Origin: Nocardia sp. NBC_01327
GTDB lineage: Bacteria > Actinomycetota > Actinomycetes > Mycobacteriales > Mycobacteriaceae
Length of the DNA: 64,000 bases
Assembly: GCF_035958815.1 (NCBI RefSeq)
Contig: NZ_CP108383.1
Span: forward strand, 1,922,001 to 1,986,000
Direction: 5' to 3'
The position numbers and the translations under genes are program-made. The notes beneath the pieces were generated by a model that saw only the letters and a list, made by a program, of their open reading frames with translations, was not told the origin of the DNA and did not search any database. Position 1 is the stretch's first letter. Every line of letters begins with the position of its first letter. Below, in pieces: positions 49,620-58,044 of the stretch.

Positions 49620-50360
49620 CTATAGCCCCGAAACGCCTGCGATCTGGCCGATTCCGTACGTGATCGCCATGGCCAGCGCGCCACCGATCACCACTCGCAG
49701 CACCGCGCGCGCCGCATTGCCGCCGCCGAGTCGTGCGCTCAAAGAGCCCGTGAGGGCGAGCGCCACCAGTACCGCCGCGAAGGTGACCGGGATTCGCCAG
49801 GAGGTGGGCGGCAGCAGAATCGCGAGCAGTGGCAGTAGCGCACCGACGGTGAAGGCGACGGCGGAGGACAGCGCCGCATGCCATGGATTGGTGAGTTCGC
49901 CGGGGTCCAAGCCCAATTCGACCTCGGCGTGCGCCTGGAACGCATCGTGTGCGGTGAGTTCCTCCGCCACGGTGCGCGCGGTCTCCGCGGACAGGCCCTT
50001 GCCCTCATAGATCTGGGTGAGTTCGGCGAGTTCGTACTCCGGCTCCTCGGCGAGCTCGCGCCTCTCCTTGGCCAGCAGCGCCTTCTCGGAATCGCGCTGC
50101 GTACTCACCGACACGTACTCACCCACGGCCATGGAGATCGCACCCGCGGTCAGCCCCGCGATACCGGCCGTGAGAATCGCGGACGATTCGGTGGTGGCCG
50201 CCGCGACGCCCACCACCAGCCCGGCGGTCGACACGATCCCGTCATTGGCCCCGAGCACCCCCGCCCGCAACCAGTTCAGCCGCGACGCGAGCCCCTCGGC
50301 ATGCGGTTCGTGCGGATGCGGTTGCCCGTCCCCGGGGGCGGCGACGCTCGTATCGTCCAC
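49620..50360 (-). CDS. VIT1/CCC1-family transporter
   Basis: A 246-residue membrane protein of the vacuolar iron transporter family. Helix 1 has the signature WLRAGVLGANDGIVSTAGLV. A central cytoplasmic segment with ELAELTQIYEGKGLS and AHAEVELG carries the Glu-rich metal-binding part, and three C-terminal helices follow. It probably exports or sequesters Fe2+ or Mn2+. GTG 50360 is used; TAGGCT stands just before it, so a leaderless start is possible. ATG 50417 would add 19 residues. Divergent from chaA. Confidence 0.88.
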   Translation of the reverse strand: MDDTSVAAPGDGQPHPHEPHAEGLASRLNWLRAGVLGANDGIVSTAGLVVGVAAATTESSAILTAGIAGLTAGAISMAVGEYVSVSTQRDSEKALLAKERRELAEEPEYELAELTQIYEGKGLSAETARTVAEELTAHDAFQAHAEVELGLDPGELTNPWHAALSSAVAFTVGALLPLLAILLPPTSWRIPVTFAAVLVALALTGSLSARLGGGNAARAVLRVVIGGALAMAITYGIGQIAGVSGL

Positions 50361-50467
50361 GAAAACCAGCCTAGGCCACGTGTTTCTGCCATAGGTCCGC
50401 CTCGCCGAGCGAGGCATGGCTCTCGTTTTGCGGCGTATGCGAACAATTTGCTGCAACGATGAGGGTC

Positions 50468-51556
50468 ATGGTCCGTCTTGTCATTCGCCACTGGTCCGTC
50501 GTCATACCGCTCGTCGCCGCCCTGGTGCTGGCTGTTTCCTGGGGTCGCGATCTGGGTCCGATAGTGGTGACGCTGGTATCGGTGGCGCTGGTCGGAGCGG
50601 TGTTGTCGGCGGTGCAGCATGCGGAGGTGGTGGCGCACCGGGTCGGTGAGCCCTTCGGATCGCTCATCCTCGCGGTCGCGGTGACCATTATCGAGGTCGG
50701 CCTGATCGTCACGCTCATGATCTCGAGCGGTGACAAGGCGGCCTCGCTGGCGCGGGACACCGTATTCGCGGCGGTCATGATCACCTGCAACGGCATTCTG
50801 GGCCTGTCGCTGCTGGTGGCCGCGGCCCGGCGGCGGCTCGCGGTCTTCAATGCCGAGGGCACGGGCGGCGCGCTGGCCACGGTCGCGACCCTGGCCACGC
50901 TGAGTCTGGTGCTGCCGACCTTCACCACCAGCGAACCGGGCCCGGTGTTCTCGGGCGCGCAATTGATCTTCGCGGCGGTCGCCTCGCTGGTGCTCTACGG
51001 CGTTTTCGTCATGGTGCAGACGGTCCGGCACCCGGGTGACTTCCTCCCCGTGGAGGGCGGCGGCGAATCGGCCGAGGACGAGCACGACGAACTGCCCACC
51101 AAACGTCAGGCCCTGCGCAGCCTCGGCCTGCTGCTGGTGGCTCTCATCGGCGTGGTCGGCCTGGCCAAACTGGTCTCGCCGTCCATCGAATCCGGTATCG
51201 CCGCAGCCGGATTGCCCGCCTCGGCGGTGGGTGTGGTGATCGCCCTGCTGGTGCTGCTGCCGGAAACCATTGCGGCCGTGCGGGCGGCGCGGCGTGAGCG
51301 CGTGCAGATCAGCCTGAATCTGGCGCTGGGCTCGGCCATGGCGAGCATCGGCCTGACGATTCCGGCGATCGCGGTGGCCTCGATCTGGATCGAGGGGCCG
51401 CTCATGCTCGGGCTCGGGGCGACGCAGATGGTCCTGCTGGCGCTGACGGTCGTGGTCGGCGCGCTCACGGTGGTGCCCGGGCGCGCGACTCTGCTCCAGG
51501 GCTGTGTGCACCTGGTGTTGTTCTCGGCCTTCGTCTTTCTGGCGGTCAGTCCCTAG
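50468..51556 (+). CDS. chaA: Ca2+/H+ antiporter ChaA type
   Basis: A 362-residue cation/proton exchanger with about 11 helices in two inverted halves. The alpha repeats are GEPFGSLILAVAVTIIEVGL and PETIAAVRAARRERVQISLN then GSAMASIGLTIP, with the acidic residues needed for transport. Cytoplasmic loop 5-6 is acidic (GGGESAEDEHDEL). ATG 50468 and ATG 50459 are both possible starts. Divergent from the VIT gene and convergent with the small SnoaL-like gene. Confidence 0.9.
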   Translation: MVRLVIRHWSVVIPLVAALVLAVSWGRDLGPIVVTLVSVALVGAVLSAVQHAEVVAHRVGEPFGSLILAVAVTIIEVGLIVTLMISSGDKAASLARDTVFAAVMITCNGILGLSLLVAAARRRLAVFNAEGTGGALATVATLATLSLVLPTFTTSEPGPVFSGAQLIFAAVASLVLYGVFVMVQTVRHPGDFLPVEGGGESAEDEHDELPTKRQALRSLGLLLVALIGVVGLAKLVSPSIESGIAAAGLPASAVGVVIALLVLLPETIAAVRAARRERVQISLNLALGSAMASIGLTIPAIAVASIWIEGPLMLGLGATQMVLLALTVVVGALTVVPGRATLLQGCVHLVLFSAFVFLAVSP

Positions 51557-51560
51557 CCGG

Positions 51561-51809
51561 TCACGCGGTCCAGCGGTAGATCTGTCCGTCGCGCAGTTCG
51601 TAGCTGTCGGCGGGTTTGACGCCGCTGTGCCCGGAGAGCAGGGCCATGACCCGGGTGCGTCCGCGCGTGGTGACGCCGTCCTCGGTCCAATGCACGTAGG
51701 GATGTACCAGTTTGGCGAACGCAGTCCAGTCGTCGGCCTCGACGGCACACAGGACTGCCGACACGGTGTTGTCCACGGGCACAGTGAACACTCCGGCCGA
51801 CCACAACAC
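51561..51809 (-). CDS. Small SnoaL-like protein
   Basis: An 82-residue protein resembling the N-terminal part of the SnoaL-like fold: VSAVLCAVEADDWTAFAKL then VHPYVHWTEDGVTTRGRTRV and a final strand YELRDGQIYRW. It is shorter than usual (about 110-130 residues). The frame begins at GTG 51809. GTG 51782, with GGAG about 9 bases upstream, would give 73 residues. Function is unknown. It is convergent with chaA and lies upstream of the mce regulatory region. Confidence 0.6.
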   Translation of the reverse strand: MLWSAGVFTVPVDNTVSAVLCAVEADDWTAFAKLVHPYVHWTEDGVTTRGRTRVMALLSGHSGVKPADSYELRDGQIYRWTA

Positions 51810-52207
51810 ATCAGTACGGCGTAAAACCGCGCATCCCGGACCTTAAAAAACCGGACATTTCGTGTAGCTGCTAGTTCACTCGATTCACGTTTCGGTATGG
51901 CCGAACCCCGTACGGGCCATGCGCCAGAGGTTCGCCACGGGCGTGTCGCACGTCATATTGATAGCCGATCCGCTCTGATAACACGTTCTAGAACCGCAGG
52001 TCACATGCCAAATAATCCCGCTGAGCAGGATGGGAGGCGCATGTACCGATCGGTAACTTAGCGGCCTGGATCACACCTCGAACCGATTTGGTGTTACTCG
52101 AGGTAACCATTAGCTTTGAGGGCAGGCAGTGTTGCCGATCACGGAGAAGAAGATTTGAACCTCGTCCCCCGCCGTCGGCTTCGGCGTTTCGAAGAAGTAG
52201 TGCCGCA
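51810..52207 (+). promoter_or_regulatory. mce operon regulatory region
   Basis: This 398-base stretch has no gene. It is more A/T-rich than its surroundings near 51820-51900 and contains three palindromic sites: GATAACACGTTCTA (51977-51990), TACCGATCGGTA (52044-52055) and GTTACTCGAGGTAAC (52093-52107). It must hold the promoter of the mce operon; -35 and -10 boxes could not be placed with confidence. Confidence 0.6.
51977..51994. promoter_or_regulatory. KstR-like motif upstream of the mce operon
   Basis: GATAACACGTTCTA matches the TnnAACnnGTTnnA motif of the TetR-family sterol regulator KstR at seven of the eight fixed positions; the first T is G. GTTCTAGAAC (51985-51994) overlaps it as a perfect palindrome. 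Binding by KstR is inferred from the motif only. Confidence 0.45.
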
Positions 52208-53056
52208 ATGACCCGGACCATCCCGCGTACCTCTGCTGTCCGCACCAATGTCCGCATCGTTCGCGACAACTTCTCCGGCACCGCGGTGGCCTCGCTGCGC
52301 ACCTTCGGCCGCGCGGCCGGCATTGCCCAGGAATCGGTAGCTGGCATCTTCACCGGCATCGCCCGCGGCACCTTCCAGTGGAAGGAAGCCATCCTGCAGG
52401 CGTGGCGGCTGATCACGGTCACCGCGATTCCCGCGATCCTGATGGCCATTCCGTTCGGTGTCATCGTCTCGGTGCAGGTCGGCAATCTCATTCACACGCT
52501 CGGAGCGGATTCGCTGCTCGGCGCCACCGGTGGACTCGGCGTGATCAAACAGGGCGCGCCCCTGGCCACCGGCTTCCTGCTGGGCGGCGCGGGCGCGGCG
52601 GCGCTGGCCGCCGATCTCGGCGCACGCACCATTCGCGAGGAGATCGACGCGCTGAACACCATGGGCATCAGCCCGATTCACCGCCTGGTGATCCCGCGCA
52701 TGGTGGCCATGCTGGTGGTGGCCCCGCTGCTGAACGTGCTCATCATCTTCGTGGGCGTGCTCGCGGGCTATATGGTCGCCATCGGCGGTCAGGGCGTCAC
52801 GCCGGGCAGTTACTGGGCCACCTTCGGTTCCTTCACCACCACCGCCGATGTGTGGGTCTCGCTGCTCAAGGCCGTGATCTTCGGCTTCATCGTCGTGGTC
52901 ATCGCCTGCCAGCGCGGTCTGGAGGCCAAGGGCGGTCCGCGCGGTGTGGCCGATGCCGTGAATGCCGCGGTGGTGCTGTCGGTGGTCTCGATCGTGGTCG
53001 TGAACCTGATCGCCACCCAGATCACCGCTATGTTCCTGCCGACGAGGCTCGCCTGA
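52208..53056 (+). CDS. yrbEA: MlaE/YrbE-family permease A
   Basis: A 282-residue permease subunit of the Mce lipid importer, five or six helices. The family motif AGAAALAADLGARTIREEIDAL then MGISPIHRLVIPR contains the EExDA-type coupling helix that contacts the MceG ATPase. ATG 52208 is chosen; the open frame runs from 52088. The first gene of the operon, with TGATG overlap to yrbEB. It is clearly divergent from mycobacterial Mce1-4 YrbE A proteins in its N-terminal half. Confidence 0.92.
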   Translation: MTRTIPRTSAVRTNVRIVRDNFSGTAVASLRTFGRAAGIAQESVAGIFTGIARGTFQWKEAILQAWRLITVTAIPAILMAIPFGVIVSVQVGNLIHTLGADSLLGATGGLGVIKQGAPLATGFLLGGAGAAALAADLGARTIREEIDALNTMGISPIHRLVIPRMVAMLVVAPLLNVLIIFVGVLAGYMVAIGGQGVTPGSYWATFGSFTTTADVWVSLLKAVIFGFIVVVIACQRGLEAKGGPRGVADAVNAAVVLSVVSIVVVNLIATQITAMFLPTRLA

Positions 53057-53919
53057 TGTCCGCCACGTACGTCCCGAAGGGGCTGGGCTGGGCCGCGCGC
53101 TTCTATCACCGCCGCGGCCTGCTGCTGCGCCGCGTCGAGGGCCTGGGCTTCGTGCTCGCCTTCGTCTGGCAGGTGCTGTCGTCGATTCCCTTGACGCTCA
53201 AGCGCTATCGCGACGAGACCATGCGCGCCATCACCGATATGACCTGGGGTCGCGGCTCCATCATCGTGGGCGGCGGGACCGTGCCGATGATGATCGTGCT
53301 CGGTCTGGTCATGGGCGCGTCGGTGGCCGTGGAGTCCTTCGAGACCCTCGACATGCTGGGCATGGGCCCGGTCACCGGTCTGGTCTCGGCGTACGCCACG
53401 ACCCGGGAACTCGCGCCGATCGCCGCGGCCATCGGTTTCGCCGCGCAGGCGGGCTGCCGCATGACCGCCGAAATCGGTTCCATGCGCATCTCGGAGGAGA
53501 TCGACGCGATCGAATCCCTGGGCCTGCGTTCGGTTCCCTTCGTGGTGACCACCCGCGTGCTGGCCGGTGTGGTCGCGATCGTGCCGACCTTCCTGATCGC
53601 GCTGATCATGTCGTACATGTCCTGCCGCGGACTGATCACGCTGGTGCACGGTTCGTCCGCGGGCGTGTACGACCACTACTTCTTCCAATTCGTCTCCGGC
53701 TTCGATGTGATCGCGGCGGTGATCAAGGTGGCCATCTTCGCGGTGGTCGTCATCCTGATCCACTGCTACTACGGCTTTTTCGCGACCGGCGGTCCCGAGG
53801 GCGTGGGTATCGCCTCGGGCAAGGCCGTGCGGGCCAGTTCGGTGGCGATCATCGCCCTGGACATGGTGCTGTCGCTCGGGCTGTGGGGCTTCAACTCGGC
53901 GATTACGTTCACGGGGTAG
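53056..53919 (+). CDS. yrbEB: MlaE/YrbE-family permease B
   Basis: A 287-residue permease subunit that pairs with YrbEA in the membrane. The coupling motif is AAQAGCRMTAEIGSMRISEE then IDAIESLGLRSVPF. The N-terminal 50 residues precede the first helix. The ATG overlaps the yrbEA stop (TGATG), so translation is coupled. The mceA start lies 3 bases after its stop. Confidence 0.93.
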   Translation: MSATYVPKGLGWAARFYHRRGLLLRRVEGLGFVLAFVWQVLSSIPLTLKRYRDETMRAITDMTWGRGSIIVGGGTVPMMIVLGLVMGASVAVESFETLDMLGMGPVTGLVSAYATTRELAPIAAAIGFAAQAGCRMTAEIGSMRISEEIDAIESLGLRSVPFVVTTRVLAGVVAIVPTFLIALIMSYMSCRGLITLVHGSSAGVYDHYFFQFVSGFDVIAAVIKVAIFAVVVILIHCYYGFFATGGPEGVGIASGKAVRASSVAIIALDMVLSLGLWGFNSAITFTG

Positions 53920-53922
53920 GGG

Positions 53923-54951
53923 ATGCCGAACTACGGAATGCCGGGTGTTGCCGTGGACCGGAAGCGGTCCATGGCGGTCGGCGCGATCGCGCTGGCGCTG
54001 ATCATCGCGGTGGCGGCCGGATGGACGCTGTACTCGTCCGCGAAATCCGAAGACGGACTGCCGATTTCGCTGCGCACCGAGCAGATCGGTGACGGCGTGC
54101 TGGTCGGCACCGACGTGCGGGTGAACGGTGTTGTGGTCGGCAAGGTCACCGACATCACGCCGGATCAGCACGGTACGCAGCGCATCGGCCTGCGGCTGGA
54201 CGATTCCCGGTTGTTCGGGATCGACGACAGCGTGCTGGTGGATTACGCGCCCGCGAACCTGTTCGGCATCAGCGAGATCGATCTGCGGCGCGGGCCCGGC
54301 GGTACGCCGCTGCGCGCGGGCGCGGTCATCGATCTGACCGGACCCAGGGCCTCGGCCGTCTACGACGCCACCATGGGTTCGATTCTGCGCAGTGCCTCAC
54401 AGGTCGGCGGTTCGGTGCTGACACCGCAGATGGCCTCGGTCATCGCGCAGGCGGCGGCCGACACCGAGGCGTTCACGCCGCTGGCGCAGGCGCTCATCAC
54501 GGCCACGCGCACGGTCGCGGACAACCAGAAGATGCCGCTGTCGGAGCTGATGGGTCAGCTCGGCCCGGCCTTCGACGGCGGCGGTAAGTTCGCCGGCGCG
54601 ACGGTGCAGGTCATCGACATGATCCGCAGTATTCAACGGCTGCAAGGTAATCGGGCCGACTACGACTCGAACCTGGCGCTGATCACCGGGAAACTGCTTC
54701 CGCAACTGGCGAATACGCTGGGCACGGCCGGAACTCAGCTCTCCGGCCTCACCGACATGCTGGCTCCGCTGCTGAACATGCTGGCGCAGATGGTGCCGCA
54801 GCCGCAGCAGTCCGCGGCCGAATTGCGCACGCTCATCGAGCGTGTGCGCAGCGCCATGCCGGATAACGGTCAGGGCCCGGTCCTCAATGCCGAGATCGAT
54901 CTGCGCGGTGTGCCAGCCCTCGCGGTGCCGCTGCTGGGAGGTGCGCGATGA
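53923..54951 (+). CDS. mceA: Mce-family protein A
   Basis: A 342-residue MCE protein. One N-terminal membrane helix (about 17-36) is followed by the MCE/MlaD domain (about 45-125: LRTEQIGDGVLVGTDVRVNG, VVVGKVTDI), then a helical region that builds the periplasmic lipid channel. The conserved start after the helix is typical of MceA. AGGGG precedes the ATG. It overlaps mceB by 4 bases (ATGA). Confidence 0.93.
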   Translation: MPNYGMPGVAVDRKRSMAVGAIALALIIAVAAGWTLYSSAKSEDGLPISLRTEQIGDGVLVGTDVRVNGVVVGKVTDITPDQHGTQRIGLRLDDSRLFGIDDSVLVDYAPANLFGISEIDLRRGPGGTPLRAGAVIDLTGPRASAVYDATMGSILRSASQVGGSVLTPQMASVIAQAAADTEAFTPLAQALITATRTVADNQKMPLSELMGQLGPAFDGGGKFAGATVQVIDMIRSIQRLQGNRADYDSNLALITGKLLPQLANTLGTAGTQLSGLTDMLAPLLNMLAQMVPQPQQSAAELRTLIERVRSAMPDNGQGPVLNAEIDLRGVPALAVPLLGGAR

Positions 54952-55946
54952 CCGTCAAGGGCGCAGCCTGGCGGCTGGCACTGTTCACCTCGGTGATCGC
55001 GGTGGTGCTGGTACTGGTGATCTCCGCGATCGAGCGGCCGGTCTCCGGCAGTACCGAAACCCACGACGCCATGTTCACCGACGCCAACGGCCTCAAGGTC
55101 GGCGACGATCTGCGCATGTACGGCGTGCAGGTCGGCAAGATCAAGAAGATCTCCCTGGACGGCGCGCAGGCGCGAGTCCAGTTGTCGGTCAAGACCGATG
55201 CGCCGATCTACGACAACAGCAAGCTGGCCATTCGCTATCAGAACCTCACGGGGCAGCGGTACATCGATCTGCAGCAGCAGCAGCAGCCCGGTCAGCGCAT
55301 CGCCTCGGGTGCGCGCATCGGTACCGATCACACGGTGCCGTCGTTCGATGTGACCAGCCTGTTCAATGGCCTGAAGCCGGTGCTGGCCACCGTTTCTCCG
55401 GAGGCCATCAATCAATTCAGCGCCAGCATGGTCGCTTTGATCGAGGGTGACGGCAGCGGTGTCGGCCCGGCCATGGACGCGATCGGGAAACTCGCGTCCT
55501 ATGTGGACAATCGGCAGCAGGTGATCGGCACGCTCATCCGCAATATGTCGGATCTGGATGATCGGCTGAGCGGCCGGGTGCACTATCTGGTTCCGCTGCT
55601 GGCCCGGCTCAGCGATATTTTCGAGGCGCTGCAGTCGAATATCGGTGGCCTGGCGCAATTCGCCATGACCGCGCCGTCGGTGCTCGGGCCCATCGACAGC
55701 CTGATGCGCACGCTGGGCATCGATAGCGGCAGCGATGTGGATGCGCTGATCCGCAAGATCTTCCCGGATGCCAAGGAGGCGGTGGACGTCTTCGGCCGCC
55801 TGCCCGCCGTGCTCGCCGCCGCCGACGCCGCGCTGCCCGCCGATGCGAGCGGCTGGAAGCCGGTGTGCAGCAAGGGCACTGCGGATGTCCCGCCCGTGGT
55901 GCGGATGCTGATCTCGGGACAGCAGGTGTCGATATGCAAGGGATAA
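54948..55946 (+). CDS. mceB: Mce-family protein B
   Basis: A 332-residue MCE protein: N-terminal helix (LFTSVIAVVLVLVISAIE, about 11-28), MCE domain with DANGLKVGDDLRMYGVQVGK, and the usual long helical C-terminal part, ending with two Cys (KPVCSKG, VSICKG) that may form a disulfide. The ATG overlaps mceA. The last 13 bases overlap mceC. Confidence 0.92.
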   Translation: MTVKGAAWRLALFTSVIAVVLVLVISAIERPVSGSTETHDAMFTDANGLKVGDDLRMYGVQVGKIKKISLDGAQARVQLSVKTDAPIYDNSKLAIRYQNLTGQRYIDLQQQQQPGQRIASGARIGTDHTVPSFDVTSLFNGLKPVLATVSPEAINQFSASMVALIEGDGSGVGPAMDAIGKLASYVDNRQQVIGTLIRNMSDLDDRLSGRVHYLVPLLARLSDIFEALQSNIGGLAQFAMTAPSVLGPIDSLMRTLGIDSGSDVDALIRKIFPDAKEAVDVFGRLPAVLAAADAALPADASGWKPVCSKGTADVPPVVRMLISGQQVSICKG

Positions 55947-56962
55947 AGCCTCCCCGCTTCTTGAAGAGAATCCGTTTGGTTCGCGACGATCGGGTCGTCG
56001 ACGACGGCACGCGGAAGAAGCGCGAACTGCGCCTCGGCCTCATCGGCGCACTGCTGGTCGCCCTGGGCCTGCTGGCCGCCGGCGTGCTGTTCGTGGTGCC
56101 GTTCGGCAAGCACACCTACACCGCGGAACTGTCCGAGGCGCAATCGGTGAAAACCGGTGACGACGTGCGCATTGCGGGCATCTCCGTGGGCGAGGTGAAA
56201 TCCCTGGAACTGAAGCCGGACCGCGTGGTCATGCGCTTCACGGTGAATTCCGATGTGTTCCTGGGTGATCAGACCTCCCTCGACATTCGCATGCTGACCA
56301 TTGTCGGCGGTCACTATGTCGCGGTGTTCCCGGCGGGCGATAAAGCGCTGGGCGACAAGGCGATTCCGGCCGATCGAGTGCGCCTGCCCTACAGTCTGGT
56401 CGAGACGTTCCAGGATGCGGCCGCGCCGCTGTCGAAGATCGACGGCAGCACGCTGAACCGCAATCTGGCCGCGCTGGGCAATTCCCTCGACGGCGCACCG
56501 GACAGCCTGCGCACCACCCTGCAGACCGTGAACACCTATGTGGACGCCCTGGATCGGCAGCGCACCCAGGTCTCCAATGCCGTGGCGGTGGCGGACGAGT
56601 ACGTGACCATGTACGACGGCGCGAAGACCGATCTGGGCCGGCTGATGGACAATGCGAACCTGCTGGTGACGGTGCTCGAGGACAAGCACACCGAGATGGC
56701 GCAGGCCATTCGGCTGCTCAGCGATGTGGTCGGCCGGCTGGGCGGTGCGCAGCCGCAGTGGGATGCCTCGCTCAAGCCGAAACTGCTCGATGCCATCACC
56801 CAGTTGGAGCAGCTCGGAACAAAATTCACGCCGACCCTGGACGCCGCGCACGGTCTGCAGCAGAAGCTGTCGTCCCTGGTGATCCCGGACGGCGGCGTGA
56901 GCATCGACCAGTCCCAGCAGACGGTGCCGGTCTGCGTGCCGCTGCCCGGAAAGGACTGCTGA
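55934..56962 (+). CDS. mceC: Mce-family protein C
   Basis: A 342-residue MCE protein. A basic 34-residue cytoplasmic tail (RKKREL) precedes the helix LGLIGALLVALGLLAAGVLF. The MCE domain contains SEAQSVKTGDDVRIAGISVG. Near the C-terminus VPVCVPLPGKDC provides two Cys. The start, ATG 55934, lies inside the mceB end and gives 13 bases of overlap. Stop and mceD start share TGATG. Confidence 0.91.
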   Translation: MQGIKPPRFLKRIRLVRDDRVVDDGTRKKRELRLGLIGALLVALGLLAAGVLFVVPFGKHTYTAELSEAQSVKTGDDVRIAGISVGEVKSLELKPDRVVMRFTVNSDVFLGDQTSLDIRMLTIVGGHYVAVFPAGDKALGDKAIPADRVRLPYSLVETFQDAAAPLSKIDGSTLNRNLAALGNSLDGAPDSLRTTLQTVNTYVDALDRQRTQVSNAVAVADEYVTMYDGAKTDLGRLMDNANLLVTVLEDKHTEMAQAIRLLSDVVGRLGGAQPQWDASLKPKLLDAITQLEQLGTKFTPTLDAAHGLQQKLSSLVIPDGGVSIDQSQQTVPVCVPLPGKDC

Positions 56963-58044
56963 TGCTCAGGCGCATGCTCGGCTCGCAGGCGTTCATGTCG
57001 GTCGCCGGTGCGGTGGTGGTCGTGGCGCTGGCGGTGGTCGGCTACTTCCTCTACTTCGATCCGATGAAGAAGACCGAATCCTATTGCGCGGTCATGCCGG
57101 ATTCGGTCGGCCTGTACGTCGGCAACAAGGTGACCATGCGGGGTATCCCGGTGGGCACGGTGACCTCCGTCGATTCCGACGGCGCCAAGGTCAAGGTGGG
57201 CTTCTCCGTCGATGCGAAGTATCCGGTGTACGCCGATGCCGCCGCCACCACGGTCGCCGATTCCATTGTGGCGGACCGGAATCTGGCGGTGCTGTCGGAC
57301 GGTAAGCATCCGGCGCACTGGGATTCGTCGCAGTGCATCACCAAAGCCCTGACACCCAAGAGCATTACCGAGACCCTGACCGCGCTCGCGGACCTGTCCT
57401 CGCAGCTGCAGCAGGCGCAGGCTCCGGATGCCCTGGCGCACGGGCTGTCCGCGCTGGACTCCGCGACCACCGGTGCGGGACCGCAGATCAATGAGATCGT
57501 CAAGAAGCTCGGTACGGCGCTGTCCGCGCCCGATGCCGATATCGGCCATCTCGCGGGCATTTTCGATGCCTTCGCCTCGGTGGGCGAGAAGGTGGAACAG
57601 CATTGGGGCGATCTGCGCTCCATGCTGCTGCGCCTGGGTCCCGCCCTGGAGAACGGCAGCAATGAATTGCTGGGCCCCGGTGCGGAATTGATCGATCGAC
57701 TCGGCCAGGCGCTGCCCATGCTCAATGATCTGGTCACCATTGCCGGCGATCCGATCATGAAGGCCCTGGACGACACCCTGCCGCTGGTGCGCCTGCTGCG
57801 CGCGAATGTCGGCTCGCTGTCGGAGATCATGCTCAAGCTCCCGGTCCTGACGAATGCCGCCCAGTCCGTCCTGGGCTCCGGCATCACCTACGGCTCCCCG
57901 CGCGCCGCCGTTCCGATGCCCCAGGCCGACCAGGTGTGTGCCGCGCTGAATGCCACCGCACCGGGCAAATGCACCACCTCCGCCGACGGCATGATCAACG
58001 TCCCCCTCGTTCCCCTGGTGCTCGGAATGGCAGGTGCGCGATGA
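56962..58044 (+). CDS. mceD: Mce-family protein D
   Basis: A 360-residue MCE protein with an N-terminal helix (FMSVAGAVVVVALAVVGYFL, about 11-30) and the MCE domain VMPDSVGLYVGNKVTMRGIP. Unlike its neighbours it has many Cys (SYCAV, SSQCI, DQVCAAL, GKCTT), which suits external disulfides. The ATG overlaps the mceC stop; the stop overlaps the mceE ATG (ATGA). Confidence 0.91.
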   Translation: MLRRMLGSQAFMSVAGAVVVVALAVVGYFLYFDPMKKTESYCAVMPDSVGLYVGNKVTMRGIPVGTVTSVDSDGAKVKVGFSVDAKYPVYADAAATTVADSIVADRNLAVLSDGKHPAHWDSSQCITKALTPKSITETLTALADLSSQLQQAQAPDALAHGLSALDSATTGAGPQINEIVKKLGTALSAPDADIGHLAGIFDAFASVGEKVEQHWGDLRSMLLRLGPALENGSNELLGPGAELIDRLGQALPMLNDLVTIAGDPIMKALDDTLPLVRLLRANVGSLSEIMLKLPVLTNAAQSVLGSGITYGSPRAAVPMPQADQVCAALNATAPGKCTTSADGMINVPLVPLVLGMAGAR

